Assembly: GCF_000702665.1 (NCBI RefSeq)
Contig: NZ_JNJA01000005.1
Span: 1-64,000 of the forward strand
Length of the DNA stretch: 64,000 nucleotides
Source: Solidesulfovibrio alcoholivorans DSM 5433
GTDB taxonomy: Bacteria; Desulfobacterota; Desulfovibrionia; Desulfovibrionales; Desulfovibrionaceae
Direction: 5' to 3'
A program made the translations under genes and the position numbers. Below, one piece after another: positions 27,128-35,274 of the stretch (the first letter of the stretch is position 1; every line of letters starts with the position of its first letter). The notes below the pieces were generated by a model. The model saw only the letters and a program-made list of their open reading frames with translations. It did not search any database and had not been told where the DNA came from.

Positions 27128-28705
27128 TTACCTGTGGGTTTTCTGCAGGACGAATTCCGGATAGGCGGTCACGGCCACCTCGTACTGGTCCAGGCCCTCG
27201 AGCTCGTGTTCCGGCTTCACGCGCAGCGGCACGATCACGTTGAGGACCTTGAAGAAGACATACATCACCAGGAAGACAAAGACAAAATTGGTACAGATAC
27301 CGATCAGCTGGGCCACGAGCTGGCCGCCGTCGCCGTAGAAAAGGCCCTTGACCGTGCCGTCCACGCCGTTGAGCGCGTCGCCGTAGGTGCCGTCGGCGAA
27401 AAGGCCCACCGACAGCAGGCCGAACGCGCCGTTGACGCCGTGGACCGAGATCGCGCCGACCGGGTCGTCGATCTTGAGCGTGCCTTCGACGAAGAAGACG
27501 CTCAGGCACAGCAACACGCCGGCAATGGCGCCGATGATCACGGCCGAGACGGAATTGACGAAGGCGCAGGGCGCGGTAATGGCCACAAGTCCGGCCAGGA
27601 AGCCGTTGGCGATCATGGAGATGTCGGGTTTGCCGAAGCGGATCCACATGTAAAGCATGGAGCTCATGGCTCCGGCGGCCGAGGCGAGCATGGTGTTGGT
27701 GGCGACGACGCCGATACGCAGGTCCGTGCCGGCCAGCGAAGAGCCCGCGTTGAAGCCGAACCAGCCAAAGGCCAGGATGAAGCAGCCGGTCACGGCCATG
27801 GGGATGTGGTGGCCGGGCAGGGCGTTGGGCGTGCCGTCCTCACGGTACTTGCCCAGGCGCGGCCCGAGGATCATGCCACCGACCAGGGCGGCCACGCCGC
27901 CGGTCATATGCACCACCGAGGAGCCGGCGAAGTCCACCGTGCCATGGCCCAGGGCGAAGTACTTGCCGAGGGTGGACAGCCAGCCGCCGCCCCAGACCCA
28001 GTTGGCGTAGAGCGGGTAGACGAACATGGAGATGAAGAAGGCGTAGGGGACGAAGGACTTGAAGGTCCAGCGCTCGGCCATGGTGCCGGTGGGGATGGTG
28101 GCGGTGGTGTCCATGAAGACCATCTGGAACAGGAACAGCGAAAAGACCACCGCGTCGTAGGACACGCCGGACAGGAAGAAGCCCGTCGCGCCGAAAATCC
28201 CGAACTCGTTGCCGCCGATGTTGATGGACACCTCGTTGGCGAGCACCTGCGCCCCGCCGAGGCTGGCCACGCCGCCGACGCCGCCCATCTGGAGGGCGAA
28301 GCCGCAGATCCAGTAGCCGAGCATGCCGATGCCGTAGACCATGAAGTTCATGGCCATGGTGTGGCCTGCGTTTTTGGCGCGGGTGAATCCGGTCTCGGCC
28401 AGGGCGAAGCCGGCCTGCATGAACATGACCAGGAAGCCGCAGATCAGCGTCCAGACCATGTTGATGGAGATGCGGTTGTGGCCGACCACGTCGGCCAGCT
28501 TGGCGGCCAGGGGTTCCTTTTCGGCCAGGGTCGCCATGTCTTCCTTGGTGGGCGCGCCGGCTGTCGCGCCGACGACGTCGGCCGCGGTGCCGATGGAAGC
28601 GCCGGAAGGATCGGGAACCGGAGCGTCATCGGCCAGCGCCGTAAGCGGCAGGGCCAGCGTGAGGGTTAGTAGGGCCAGGAGCAGAAAGTGTATGCCTTTT
28701 TTCAT
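27128..28705 (-). CDS. amtB: Ammonium transporter AmtB
   Basis: A 525-residue ammonium channel, longer than enteric AmtB. Residues 1-28 are a signal peptide (ending LTALA) followed by about 50 extra periplasmic residues before the first channel helix. The two pore histidines are in SSVVHMTGG and SVHGVNGAFG. Start at 28705 follows GGAGAA; ATG at 28723 is an alternative. Operon with glnK. A sigma-54-like promoter lies about 165 bases upstream. Confidence 0.95.
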   Translation of the reverse strand: MKKGIHFLLLALLTLTLALPLTALADDAPVPDPSGASIGTAADVVGATAGAPTKEDMATLAEKEPLAAKLADVVGHNRISINMVWTLICGFLVMFMQAGFALAETGFTRAKNAGHTMAMNFMVYGIGMLGYWICGFALQMGGVGGVASLGGAQVLANEVSINIGGNEFGIFGATGFFLSGVSYDAVVFSLFLFQMVFMDTTATIPTGTMAERWTFKSFVPYAFFISMFVYPLYANWVWGGGWLSTLGKYFALGHGTVDFAGSSVVHMTGGVAALVGGMILGPRLGKYREDGTPNALPGHHIPMAVTGCFILAFGWFGFNAGSSLAGTDLRIGVVATNTMLASAAGAMSSMLYMWIRFGKPDISMIANGFLAGLVAITAPCAFVNSVSAVIIGAIAGVLLCLSVFFVEGTLKIDDPVGAISVHGVNGAFGLLSVGLFADGTYGDALNGVDGTVKGLFYGDGGQLVAQLIGICTNFVFVFLVMYVFFKVLNVIVPLRVKPEHELEGLDQYEVAVTAYPEFVLQKTHR

Positions 28706-28868
28706 GGTGTTCTCCACGTCCATGGTTGTCCCGAAGCGGTTGCGCCGGGCCTTTGGGTGAGCGTTTCCCGCGAAAGCCGATGGAAGTGGTTGCATCAGGA
28801 TGAGTCGATTGCCGTGATCATGGTTCCCCTCCGCTTGTTGTGTCGTTTCGCCGTGACGACGGGATTGC

Positions 28869-28884
28869 TGCAAGGCCCGGACCG
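28869..28884 (-). promoter_or_regulatory. Candidate sigma-54 promoter of amtB-glnK
   Basis: Minus strand CGGTCCGGGCCTTGCA. The GG and GC doublets are exactly 10 bases apart and the -12 half TTGCA is perfect; the -24 half deviates at three positions. The start would be near 28857, leaving a leader of about 150 bases. Nitrogen-linked sigma-54 control of amtB is usual in proteobacteria. Confidence 0.6.
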
Positions 28885-28980
28885 TTGCGTTTTCCCGTTG
28901 AAATCACTTGGGATTCAAAGGGCGATGCCGCGAAACGGCTGCGTGGCCACGCTGGTGGCGGACAAGAGTGTTGAATGTGT

Positions 28981-29006
28981 CGGTACAATCGTGCAACTTT
29001 GTACCG
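28981..29006. promoter_or_regulatory. Palindromic upstream activator site of amtB
   Basis: CGGTACAA (28981-28988), ten bases, TTGTACCG (28999-29006): a perfect 8-bp dyad centred about 137 bases upstream of the predicted sigma-54 start. The distance fits an enhancer for a sigma-54 activator. It does not match the NtrC consensus TGCACC-N5-GGTGCA. The rest of 28,706-29,165 shows no gene. Confidence 0.6.
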
Positions 29007-29249
29007 TCAAAAAGAGAAACACCCATGTTTCTGTTGTTTTCCAGCGTCGGCATAGCCTAAAGAAGCTGGTTTGTAACATTTCAGGTTTGTAAAGATTGAC
29101 GTAATTGTCAGTATCCGGGCATATCCTTGCATATTACAGTCATGAAATAATATTTCTGTTTAGTAATGCATGTCCCTGGTGCAAGTCCGCTCGACCCCTC
29201 CCGCTCCGGCCCCTTGTCCGGGACGCGCCGCTGGCCTACATTCCCCCGC

Positions 29250-30134
29250 ATGCGCGCAACCGACGGCGATAAGGCCGTGTCCCTGGCCTGGAACGGCGTG
29301 AGCCTGCCGGTCCCGGCCGACTGGCGGCCGGCCCGGCTGGGGCTCGGCTATCTCTATTTCGAGGACGACGATGGCCCGGCCTTCGAGTTCAAATGGCGCG
29401 CCCGCGCCGGGCGCGACGGCATGGAGGCGGCGCTCAAGGCGCTCACCCCCAAGGGCCGCGCCCGGGCCGGGGGCGAACTGCCGCAGGCCTGGACCAACGC
29501 CCTGGCCGATTTCGAACTCATGCCCCTTTCCTGGCGCAGGGACGGCCGCGCGGGCCTTGGCGCGGCGCTCTTTTGCCCGCACTGCGGCATGGCCGCCGTG
29601 TTTCAGGCCTACGGCGGCGCACACGGCCCGGAAGCGGCGCGGGTGGCGGATGTGGCCGCCGCCCTTGCGGGGCTCAAGCATCATGAACCGGGGCCGCCGG
29701 CCTACCGGGTGTACGGCCTGTCCTTCGTCGCGCCAGAAGGCTTCGCCCTGGCCGCCTTTTCCTTCGTGCCGGGGCGGTTCTCCCTCACCTTCGCCGCCCG
29801 GGGCCGGCGTCTGGACGTGGTGCGCCTGGCCCCGGCCGACGTGATCCTCGCCCAATCGAGCCTGGGGGACACGGCCGCCCGGACCTTCGGCCTGACCGAC
29901 GCCACGGTGCGCGAGGAGGGTGCCATGGCCGGCTGCCCGGCGGTCTGGCTCGCCCGCCGCCAGGGCACGGGTTTTGTCGACGTGGTCGCCCGGCGCTGCG
30001 GCCGCCAGGGCACTCTTGCGGTCCTGCGCCACGACGCGGCCGCCAACAAGCTCTACGGCGCGGCGCTTGTCGCGGCCTCCCCCGTGGACAGGCAGTGGCT
30101 TGCGCAAACGGCGGCGCGTTGTGTTTCCCTTTAG
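29250..30134 (+). CDS. Uncharacterised protein beside a PqqD-like gene
   Basis: A 294-residue protein of unknown function. It begins near AVSLAWNGVSLPVPADWRPA and contains one CPHCG motif (about residue 115) that could bind metal or be redox-active; no signal peptide or membrane span is obvious. Start uncertain: ATG 29250 is preferred, ATG 29166 would add 28 residues without family-like sequence, and neither has a ribosome-binding site. It overlaps the PqqD-like gene by 14 bases. Confidence 0.6.
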   Translation: MRATDGDKAVSLAWNGVSLPVPADWRPARLGLGYLYFEDDDGPAFEFKWRARAGRDGMEAALKALTPKGRARAGGELPQAWTNALADFELMPLSWRRDGRAGLGAALFCPHCGMAAVFQAYGGAHGPEAARVADVAAALAGLKHHEPGPPAYRVYGLSFVAPEGFALAAFSFVPGRFSLTFAARGRRLDVVRLAPADVILAQSSLGDTAARTFGLTDATVREEGAMAGCPAVWLARRQGTGFVDVVARRCGRQGTLAVLRHDAAANKLYGAALVAASPVDRQWLAQTAARCVSL

Positions 30135-30555
30135 GAAAAAAAACACCCCGCCCGAGCCGGTACTCAGCCGCCGCGAGGCCCTGGCCTTTGCGCCGGTCGT
30201 CAGCCGCGACGTGGACGCGGACGAGACGCCGGCCGGGTTCGTGCGCCTGTCGCTGCCCGTGGCCGTGCGCCCGGCCCTGGCCGGCCTGGCCAAACGGTTC
30301 GGCGTCTGGGACGGCAAGCCCCTGCGCAAGACCGTGGAGCTCGACGCCATGGGCTCGGCGGTATGGCGCTTGATCGACGGCCGGCGCACGGCAGGGGAGA
30401 TCGCCGCCGCCCTGGCCACGCAATATTCCCTGGACCTCCGCGAGGCCGAACTGGCCGTGGCGGAATTCCTGCGCCTGCTCGGCCGCCGCGGCGCGGTGGC
30501 CGTGGCGGAGCGGAGGGAGGGGGAAAGAATGCCTCCGGCGGCCGGGAGGGACTGA
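30121..30555 (+). CDS. PqqD-like peptide-chaperone-fold protein
   Basis: A 144-residue protein. Residues about 65-125 match the PqqD/RRE fold, with ELDAMGSAVWRLIDGRRTAG followed by an EIAAALATQYSLD helix. PqqD-type domains deliver precursor peptides to radical-SAM or other modifying enzymes, but many stand-alone members have unknown roles, and no peptide or modifying enzyme was found here. GTG at 30121 is the preferred start (FPFRKKN follows). The last ten residues and the stop lie inside a dispersed repeat. Confidence 0.65.
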   Translation: MFPFRKKNTPPEPVLSRREALAFAPVVSRDVDADETPAGFVRLSLPVAVRPALAGLAKRFGVWDGKPLRKTVELDAMGSAVWRLIDGRRTAGEIAAALATQYSLDLREAELAVAEFLRLLGRRGAVAVAERREGERMPPAAGRD

Positions 30556-30575
30556 GTCCCTCCCGGCCCCACCCC
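30531..30575 (+). repeat. Dispersed palindromic repeat, copy A
   Basis: Begins GCCTCCGGCGGCC, then a GGGAGGGA-CTGA-GTCCCTCCCGG hairpin. The CTGA loop supplies the stop codon of the PqqD-like gene. Same family as copies at 32336, 38998, 40219, 44616, 53543 and 57938. Confidence 0.85.
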
Positions 30576-30636
30576 GACGAGGAAGGCATTGCCGGGGAGT
30601 CGTGATGTCGTATATGGGGGGACGATGGAGGTTCCC

Positions 30637-31362
30637 ATGGGCGGCATCACGAGAAGGCTTCTCTTGCAGATTCTGGCGGGGGCGGCGGTGTTCGGGCGCA
30701 TGGCCGATACGGCGTGGGCCTATTTCGTGCGGCAGTTCCCGGTGCGCACCGTGGAGATCGAGGATTTCGGCTTCGACGCGGCCACGGGCATGGTGACGCA
30801 CGAACGCGGGCCGGCCGAGCCCTACGTCCTGGTCGTGGACGGGCTGGTCGGGCAACCCCTGCGCCTGTCCTACGCCGACCTGCTTGCTCTGCCCCAGGAA
30901 AATCAGGTCTCGGATTTCCACTGCGTGGAAGGATGGTCCGTGGGCGATCTGGCCTGGGGCGGGCTGCGCCTGGCGACCCTGGCCGACAAGGCCGGGCCGA
31001 AACCCGAGGCCCGCTACGTGATTTTCCACAGCCTCGGCCGCACGCGCTCGCGTCCGGGCGGGCTCGACCATTATGTCGAATGCCTGCCCCTGGCTGACCT
31101 GCGCGACCCGCGCCTGGACTATCTCCTCGCCCTGACTCTCGCCGGCGCGCCGCTGCCCCTGGCCCATGGCGCGCCCCTGCGGCTGGTCTGTCCCTACGAT
31201 CTGGCCTACAAGGGCGCGAAATGCGTCACCCGCCTGGAATTCGCCGCCGCGCCCGTGGAAGGCTGGTGGACCCGCGCCAACGCCATCTACGCAACATTCG
31301 CTCCGGTGGAACCCGGCCGCCTGCGCCGGCCGAGTCCCCGCGCCACGGCCTCGCCTTCCTGA
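30637..31362 (+). CDS. Tat-exported molybdopterin oxidoreductase (sulfite-oxidase fold)
   Basis: A 241-residue protein. The N terminus TRRLLLQILAGAAVFG resembles a twin-arginine signal, so it is probably periplasmic and exported folded. The single domain matches the sulfite oxidase/MsrP molybdopterin domain: the Mo-ligand cysteine is in DFHCVEGWSVG (about residue 90), and LVCPYDLAYKGAKCVTRLEF is the family's C-terminal block. It lacks a dimerisation domain. ATG 30637 has GGAGG upstream (30627-30631); ATG 30625 is an alternative. Substrate unknown. Confidence 0.82.
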   Translation: MGGITRRLLLQILAGAAVFGRMADTAWAYFVRQFPVRTVEIEDFGFDAATGMVTHERGPAEPYVLVVDGLVGQPLRLSYADLLALPQENQVSDFHCVEGWSVGDLAWGGLRLATLADKAGPKPEARYVIFHSLGRTRSRPGGLDHYVECLPLADLRDPRLDYLLALTLAGAPLPLAHGAPLRLVCPYDLAYKGAKCVTRLEFAAAPVEGWWTRANAIYATFAPVEPGRLRRPSPRATASPS

Positions 31363-31599
31363 TTTTTCGCCCTGTTGCGTCCGCGTCCGCGCCGCGCCCC
31401 TTGACGGATCGGCCGGGATGGGCGAGGCCGTAACAAAGTGGGTCGCCACGGCCGGTTGCTGCAACCGGCCGTGGCGGAAGCGTTTTCCAGGCGTTTCGCG
31501 ACCGCGCGGTTTCCCGGCGGTTGCGGTCGCTGCGAGGAGGAGGGAGCGGCGTCGGCGTGAAAAACGTGCGGGGCGCACGAAAAGCGCGGGAGAACGTCC
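31363..31599 (+). promoter_or_regulatory. Hairpin-rich leader before mgtC
   Basis: A perfect 15-bp stem (31444-31458 with 31462-31476) and a second 8-bp inverted repeat GCGACCGC/GCGGTCGC (31498-31505, 31523-31530). The first could end the molybdoenzyme transcript, though no T-run follows directly. GAGGAGGAGGG (31532-31542) lies too far from the mgtC start to act as its ribosome-binding site. No gene seen. Confidence 0.5.
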
Positions 31600-32286
31600 A
31601 TGAACGCGTATCCGTATGAAGCGCAATTGCTGCTGCGTCTGGTCCTTGCGGTCTGTTGCGGCGCGGTTCTGGGCTACGAGCGGGAACGGCACGGCATCAG
31701 CGCCGGGCTGCGCACCAATCTGCTGGTGTGCCTCGGTTCCGCCCTCATGATGGTCATCTCCAAATACTTCTACTATCTCGCCGGCGAGGACTCGGGGGCG
31801 ATTCCGCTCGGGCTCGACCCCTCGCGCATCGGCGCGCAGATCGTTACCGGCGTCGGGTTTCTCGGCGCGGGCGTGATCATCAAGGATCGGGGGGCCATCC
31901 GGGGCCTGACCACGGCCGCGACACTGTGGTTCAATGCCGGGGTCGGCATGGCGCTCGGGGCGGGCATGCTGCTCATCCCGGTTTCCTGCACGCTGCTTGG
32001 CGTGGTCTCCCTGACCATCCTCAAGCATTTCCAGCGCCGCATCCGGCGCGAGGCCTACCGCGTGATCAGCGTCACCTGCCAGGAGTCGCGCGAAACCCTC
32101 GACAACCTGCTCGCCTTTTTCCGCTCCCGGGACCTCGGCGTGGAAAACCTGAGCCTGAGCAAGGTCAAGGAAGGGCTTTCCACCTACCGTTTCACCCTGC
32201 GCTGCGACTGGTCCTGCCTGGAGGCCGTGTCCTGCATCCGCGACCTGGCCGCCATCCACTGCGTGCAGAAGGTCAAGATGGGGTAG
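31600..32286 (+). CDS. MgtC/SapB-family membrane protein
   Basis: A 228-residue protein with the MgtC core of four to five helices: LRLVLAVCCGAVLGYERER, GLRTNLLVCLGSALMMV, TGVGFLGAGVIIK and GLTTAATLWFNAGVGMA are all diagnostic. A cytoplasmic ACT-like C-terminal domain follows (about residues 150-228). MgtC proteins act in magnesium limitation and virulence in some species; housekeeping members are often of unknown role. GGGAGAACGTCC precedes the ATG. Confidence 0.9.
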   Translation: MNAYPYEAQLLLRLVLAVCCGAVLGYERERHGISAGLRTNLLVCLGSALMMVISKYFYYLAGEDSGAIPLGLDPSRIGAQIVTGVGFLGAGVIIKDRGAIRGLTTAATLWFNAGVGMALGAGMLLIPVSCTLLGVVSLTILKHFQRRIRREAYRVISVTCQESRETLDNLLAFFRSRDLGVENLSLSKVKEGLSTYRFTLRCDWSCLEAVSCIRDLAAIHCVQKVKMG

Positions 32287-32335
32287 GACGGCAGGGAGCA
32301 GGGAGCAGGAAGTAGGAGTGAGGAGGAGGGGGAAC

Positions 32336-32379
32336 GCCTCCGGCGGCCAGGAGGGGCGGCGGCCCCTCCTGGACCTCCC
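32336..32379 (+). repeat. Dispersed palindromic repeat, copy B
   Basis: GCCTCCGGCGGCC then AGGAGGGG...CCCCTCCTGGACCTCCC. It lies between the convergent mgtC and purine nucleoside phosphorylase genes and may double as their terminator. Confidence 0.85.
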
Positions 32380-32418
32380 GAAAAGGGGGGGCGGCGCAGG
32401 TTTTTGCGGTGGGCGGCG

Positions 32419-33243
32419 TCAGCAGGCCGGGATGACCGCCGCGAGCAGGCGCGCGAGGTCGGCTTCGGCGCGGCGGGCGGTTTCGAGCACGGCCTCGATG
32501 GTGGTCTCGGCCATGCAGTCCGGCAGGTTGACGTTGGTCAGGCACGAGACGGCGAGTACGCTCATCCCCAGGTGGCGCGCCGCGATGACCTCCGTCACCG
32601 TGGACATGCCCACGGCGTCGGCCCCGAGCAGGCGCAGCATGCGCGTTTCGGCCGGCGTTTCCAGGCTCGGCCCGAGCACCCCGGCGTAGACCCCGCGCTC
32701 CAGGCGCAGCCCGCAGGCCAGGGCCGCCGCGTCGGCGATCGCCCCCAGGCGCGGGCAATAGGCCCGGCTCATGTCCGGAAAGCGCGGCCCGAGCGCGTCG
32801 TCGTTGGCCCCGACCAGCGGGTTGCGGCCCGTCAAATTGATGTGGTCCGTGATGCGCATGAGCCCGCCCCCGGCGAAATGCGGGTCGAGCGCCCCGGCCG
32901 CGTTGGTGAGGACGAGCGTGCGCACGCCGAGCCCGGCCAGGAAGCGCACGCCGAAAGCGACCTCGCGCGGACTGTAGCCCTCGTAGAGGTGCTGGCGTCC
33001 GGCCAGGAAGGCCACCGGCCTCCCCCCCACCGTGCCGCAGACCAGGCGTCCGGCGTGGCTCGGGGCCGTGGACCGGGGAAAGCCGGGCAACTGCGCCGTG
33101 GCGAGTTCGCGCGTCCCTTCCATGAGCGCGGCCACGCCGCCAAGGCCCGTGCCCGCGACCAGCCCCACCGCGCCGGCGTCCAGGGGGCCGAGCGCCTGCT
33201 GCGCGGCCGCCACGGCCTGCTTTACATCCTCGCCGTAGTGCAT
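32419..33243 (-). CDS. punA: Purine nucleoside phosphorylase
   Basis: A 274-residue trimeric-type PNP that phosphorolyses inosine and guanosine in purine salvage. Phosphate/ribose-site blocks are seen: GLVAGTGLGG near residue 28, HLYEGYSPREV around 85, LVLTNAAGALD around 115, and GVLGPSLETPAE and VGMSTVTEVIAARH in the C-terminal half. Normal length. Transcribed divergently from motA. MTA phosphorylase of the same superfamily is a less likely alternative. Confidence 0.92.
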   Translation of the reverse strand: MHYGEDVKQAVAAAQQALGPLDAGAVGLVAGTGLGGVAALMEGTRELATAQLPGFPRSTAPSHAGRLVCGTVGGRPVAFLAGRQHLYEGYSPREVAFGVRFLAGLGVRTLVLTNAAGALDPHFAGGGLMRITDHINLTGRNPLVGANDDALGPRFPDMSRAYCPRLGAIADAAALACGLRLERGVYAGVLGPSLETPAETRMLRLLGADAVGMSTVTEVIAARHLGMSVLAVSCLTNVNLPDCMAETTIEAVLETARRAEADLARLLAAVIPAC

Positions 33244-33352
33244 GTAGATTCCTCCCGTCTCTCGCCGTCATAGCACGGCGCATGGCGGCAGGGAAGGGGG
33301 AGGCCCTTCCTGACCGCATGCGTCGCAACTCTCGCACGCAACGGACGCTCGC

Positions 33353-34111
33353 ATGGATCTGGGAACGTTTCTCGGCCTGGCCTCGGGCATCGCCCTGGTG
33401 CTGGGCGCCATTTTCATGGGCGGCACGCTCATGGAGTTCGTCAATGTGCCGAGCATCATGATCGTGATGGGAGGGACGCTGGCCTCTACGTGCGTCGCCT
33501 ATCCTCTTGCGGAGGTCTTCCAGGCCTTTTCCGCCATGATGCAGATTTTTTCCTCGCGCAAGGTCCGCGACGCCGAAGTCGTCAACATGATGGTGCGCAT
33601 CGCCGAGATCAGCCGCCGCGAAGGCCTGATCGCCCTGGAAAACATCCACACCGACAACGCCATCCTCAAGAAGGCCTGCCAGCTCATCGCGGACAACGCC
33701 GATCCCGCGCTCATCCGCGAGACCGTGCGCATCGAGATCGGCTCCATGAAACGCCGCCATGCCGTGGGCGAGGCCGTATTCAAGTCCCTGGCCGGCTACG
33801 CGCCGTCCTTCGGCATGATCGGGACACTCATCGGCCTCGTGCAGATGCTCACGCGCCTGGAGGACCCCAAGACCCTGGGCCCGGCCATGGCCGTCGCCAT
33901 CATCACCACCTTCTACGGCTCCATGCTGTCCACGCTGTTTTTCCTGCCCGTGGCCGGAAAACTGCGCTCGCGCACCCTAAACGAGACGCTCCAGCTGGAG
34001 ATCATCTTCGAAGGGGCCAAGTGCATCCTCGAAAACAACAACCCGCGGCTGGTCTACGAGAAGCTGTCCTCGTTCATTGCCCCCAAGGAGCGCCGTTATG
34101 AGCGCCGATGA
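33353..34111 (+). CDS. motA: Flagellar motor stator protein MotA
   Basis: A 252-residue four-helix stator protein, closer in style to PomA (GTFLGLASGIALVLGAIFMGG at the start). TM3-TM4 are GYAPSFGMIGTLIGLVQML and PAMAVAIITTFYGSMLSTL. The cytoplasmic loop has the charged residues that meet FliG. No strong ribosome-binding site is visible. A GGAAGGG/CCCTTCC hairpin (33292-33310) lies 40 bases upstream. Its end overlaps motB by 14 bases. Ion type (H+ or Na+) cannot be decided. Confidence 0.92.
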   Translation: MDLGTFLGLASGIALVLGAIFMGGTLMEFVNVPSIMIVMGGTLASTCVAYPLAEVFQAFSAMMQIFSSRKVRDAEVVNMMVRIAEISRREGLIALENIHTDNAILKKACQLIADNADPALIRETVRIEIGSMKRRHAVGEAVFKSLAGYAPSFGMIGTLIGLVQMLTRLEDPKTLGPAMAVAIITTFYGSMLSTLFFLPVAGKLRSRTLNETLQLEIIFEGAKCILENNNPRLVYEKLSSFIAPKERRYERR

Positions 34112-34841
34112 CGAAGCCGGCCTTGACGACGACATGGAGGAGGCCGAGGCCCCCAGCGAATGGCTGACCACGCTGGCCGACATGTCCATGCTCCTGATGA
34201 GCTTTTTCATCATGCTCTTTTCCATGTCGAGCCTGGACGTCAAGAAATTCACGGATTCCTTCACCTCGGTGCGAAACGCCCTGGGCAACCAGGCCAAGTC
34301 CGCCACCTCGTCGCCGATTTCCACGCCGGAACTGTCCACCCTGGTCGAGCAGGCGCGCCTCAAGCAGCGCATCATCGGCGAGCAGCGCCGGGTCTACGAC
34401 CAGTTCCGCTCCTACGTGTCCACCAAGGGCCTGGAGGGCGTGGTGGCCGCGACCCTGGAATCGGGCAAGATCACCATCGCCTTTCCCTCGGGCGTGCTTT
34501 TCCCCAAGGATGGCGTGGACCTGACCGAGGAGGGCAAGGCGCGGCTGCGCACCCTGTACGATTTTCTCATAAGGACCGCCGGCGAGCGCATCAACATCCG
34601 GGGCTTCACCGACGACCAGCCCCCGGCCGCGGGCAGCCGTTTTCGCGACAACTGGGAGGTTTCCTCCTTGCGGGCGGTGGCCGTGCTGCGCTACATGGTG
34701 TCCTTGGGGATGCCCCCCAACCGATTGACAGCCACGGGATTAGCTGATTTAGAACCCCTCTACCCCAACAATACCCCGGAGCACCGGGCGCGGAACCAAC
34801 GCGTGGAGTTTGTGTTGGAACGCTTCATCGGTGGCGAATAG
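34098..34841 (+). CDS. motB: Flagellar motor stator protein MotB
   Basis: A 247-residue protein with one membrane helix (TLADMSMLLMSFFIMLFSM, about residues 26-44) carrying the ion-binding Asp in ADMS. The C-terminal OmpA-like peptidoglycan-binding domain (about residues 125-247) contains INIRGFTDDQP, NWEVSSLRAVAVLRYM and the ending NQRVEFVLERF. Start at 34098 inside the motA end; the earlier in-frame start lacks support. Confidence 0.93.
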   Translation: MSADDEAGLDDDMEEAEAPSEWLTTLADMSMLLMSFFIMLFSMSSLDVKKFTDSFTSVRNALGNQAKSATSSPISTPELSTLVEQARLKQRIIGEQRRVYDQFRSYVSTKGLEGVVAATLESGKITIAFPSGVLFPKDGVDLTEEGKARLRTLYDFLIRTAGERINIRGFTDDQPPAAGSRFRDNWEVSSLRAVAVLRYMVSLGMPPNRLTATGLADLEPLYPNNTPEHRARNQRVEFVLERFIGGE

Positions 34842-34851
34842 GGAGCCCGGC

Positions 34852-35274
34852 ATGGACTTTTCGTTCACGCTGGAAGGGGAACAGGGCCGGCGCGCCGCGC
34901 ATCGCGAGCGCGTGCGCGGCCTTGTCGCCTTGTGGGACGACGGCGCGGACCGTGCCTACGTGGTTCACGACGTCAGCGCTGCGGGCCTGTCCCTGGTCGA
35001 TCCCGACGGCGTGCTCGCCGCGGGCCGGACCGGGCGGGTGACGCTGGCCATCGGGCCGCGCACCCTGATCGCGGCCTTGCCCGTCACCGTGGTGCGCGTG
35101 ACGGGAACGGGCCTGGCCGGCCTGGCCTTCGGGGAACTCACCCTGCGCCAGGAAGCCTGGCTCGACAAACTGGTGCTGGAAATACAGAAACGGCGTATCG
35201 ACCTGCGCAAGGCGCGGGAGATGGCCGGAAACCTTGAGGATAAGAAGACGGATCGTGCCGACGAACAAACATAA
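34852..35274 (+). CDS. PilZ-domain c-di-GMP receptor
   Basis: A 140-residue PilZ-like protein. The c-di-GMP motifs are present in relaxed form: the arginine cluster GRRAAHRERVRG (about residues 11-22) and HDVSAAGLSL, matching (D/N)xSxxG. Such proteins act as brakes on motors (YcgR type) or control other enzymes. It follows motB by 10 bases and overlaps the biotin carboxylase start by 20 bases, joining motor and carboxylase genes in one transcript. Confidence 0.8.
   Translation: MDFSFTLEGEQGRRAAHRERVRGLVALWDDGADRAYVVHDVSAAGLSLVDPDGVLAAGRTGRVTLAIGPRTLIAALPVTVVRVTGTGLAGLAFGELTLRQEAWLDKLVLEIQKRRIDLRKAREMAGNLEDKKTDRADEQT

Noticed and set aside
28688..29092. A 134-codon frame in the amtB upstream region
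   Set aside because: It overlaps the start of amtB and the regulatory sites, with codon use unlike the neighbours.
31363..31599. A magnesium M-box riboswitch before mgtC
   Set aside because: Only simple hairpins are visible; the conserved M-box elements could not be found by eye.
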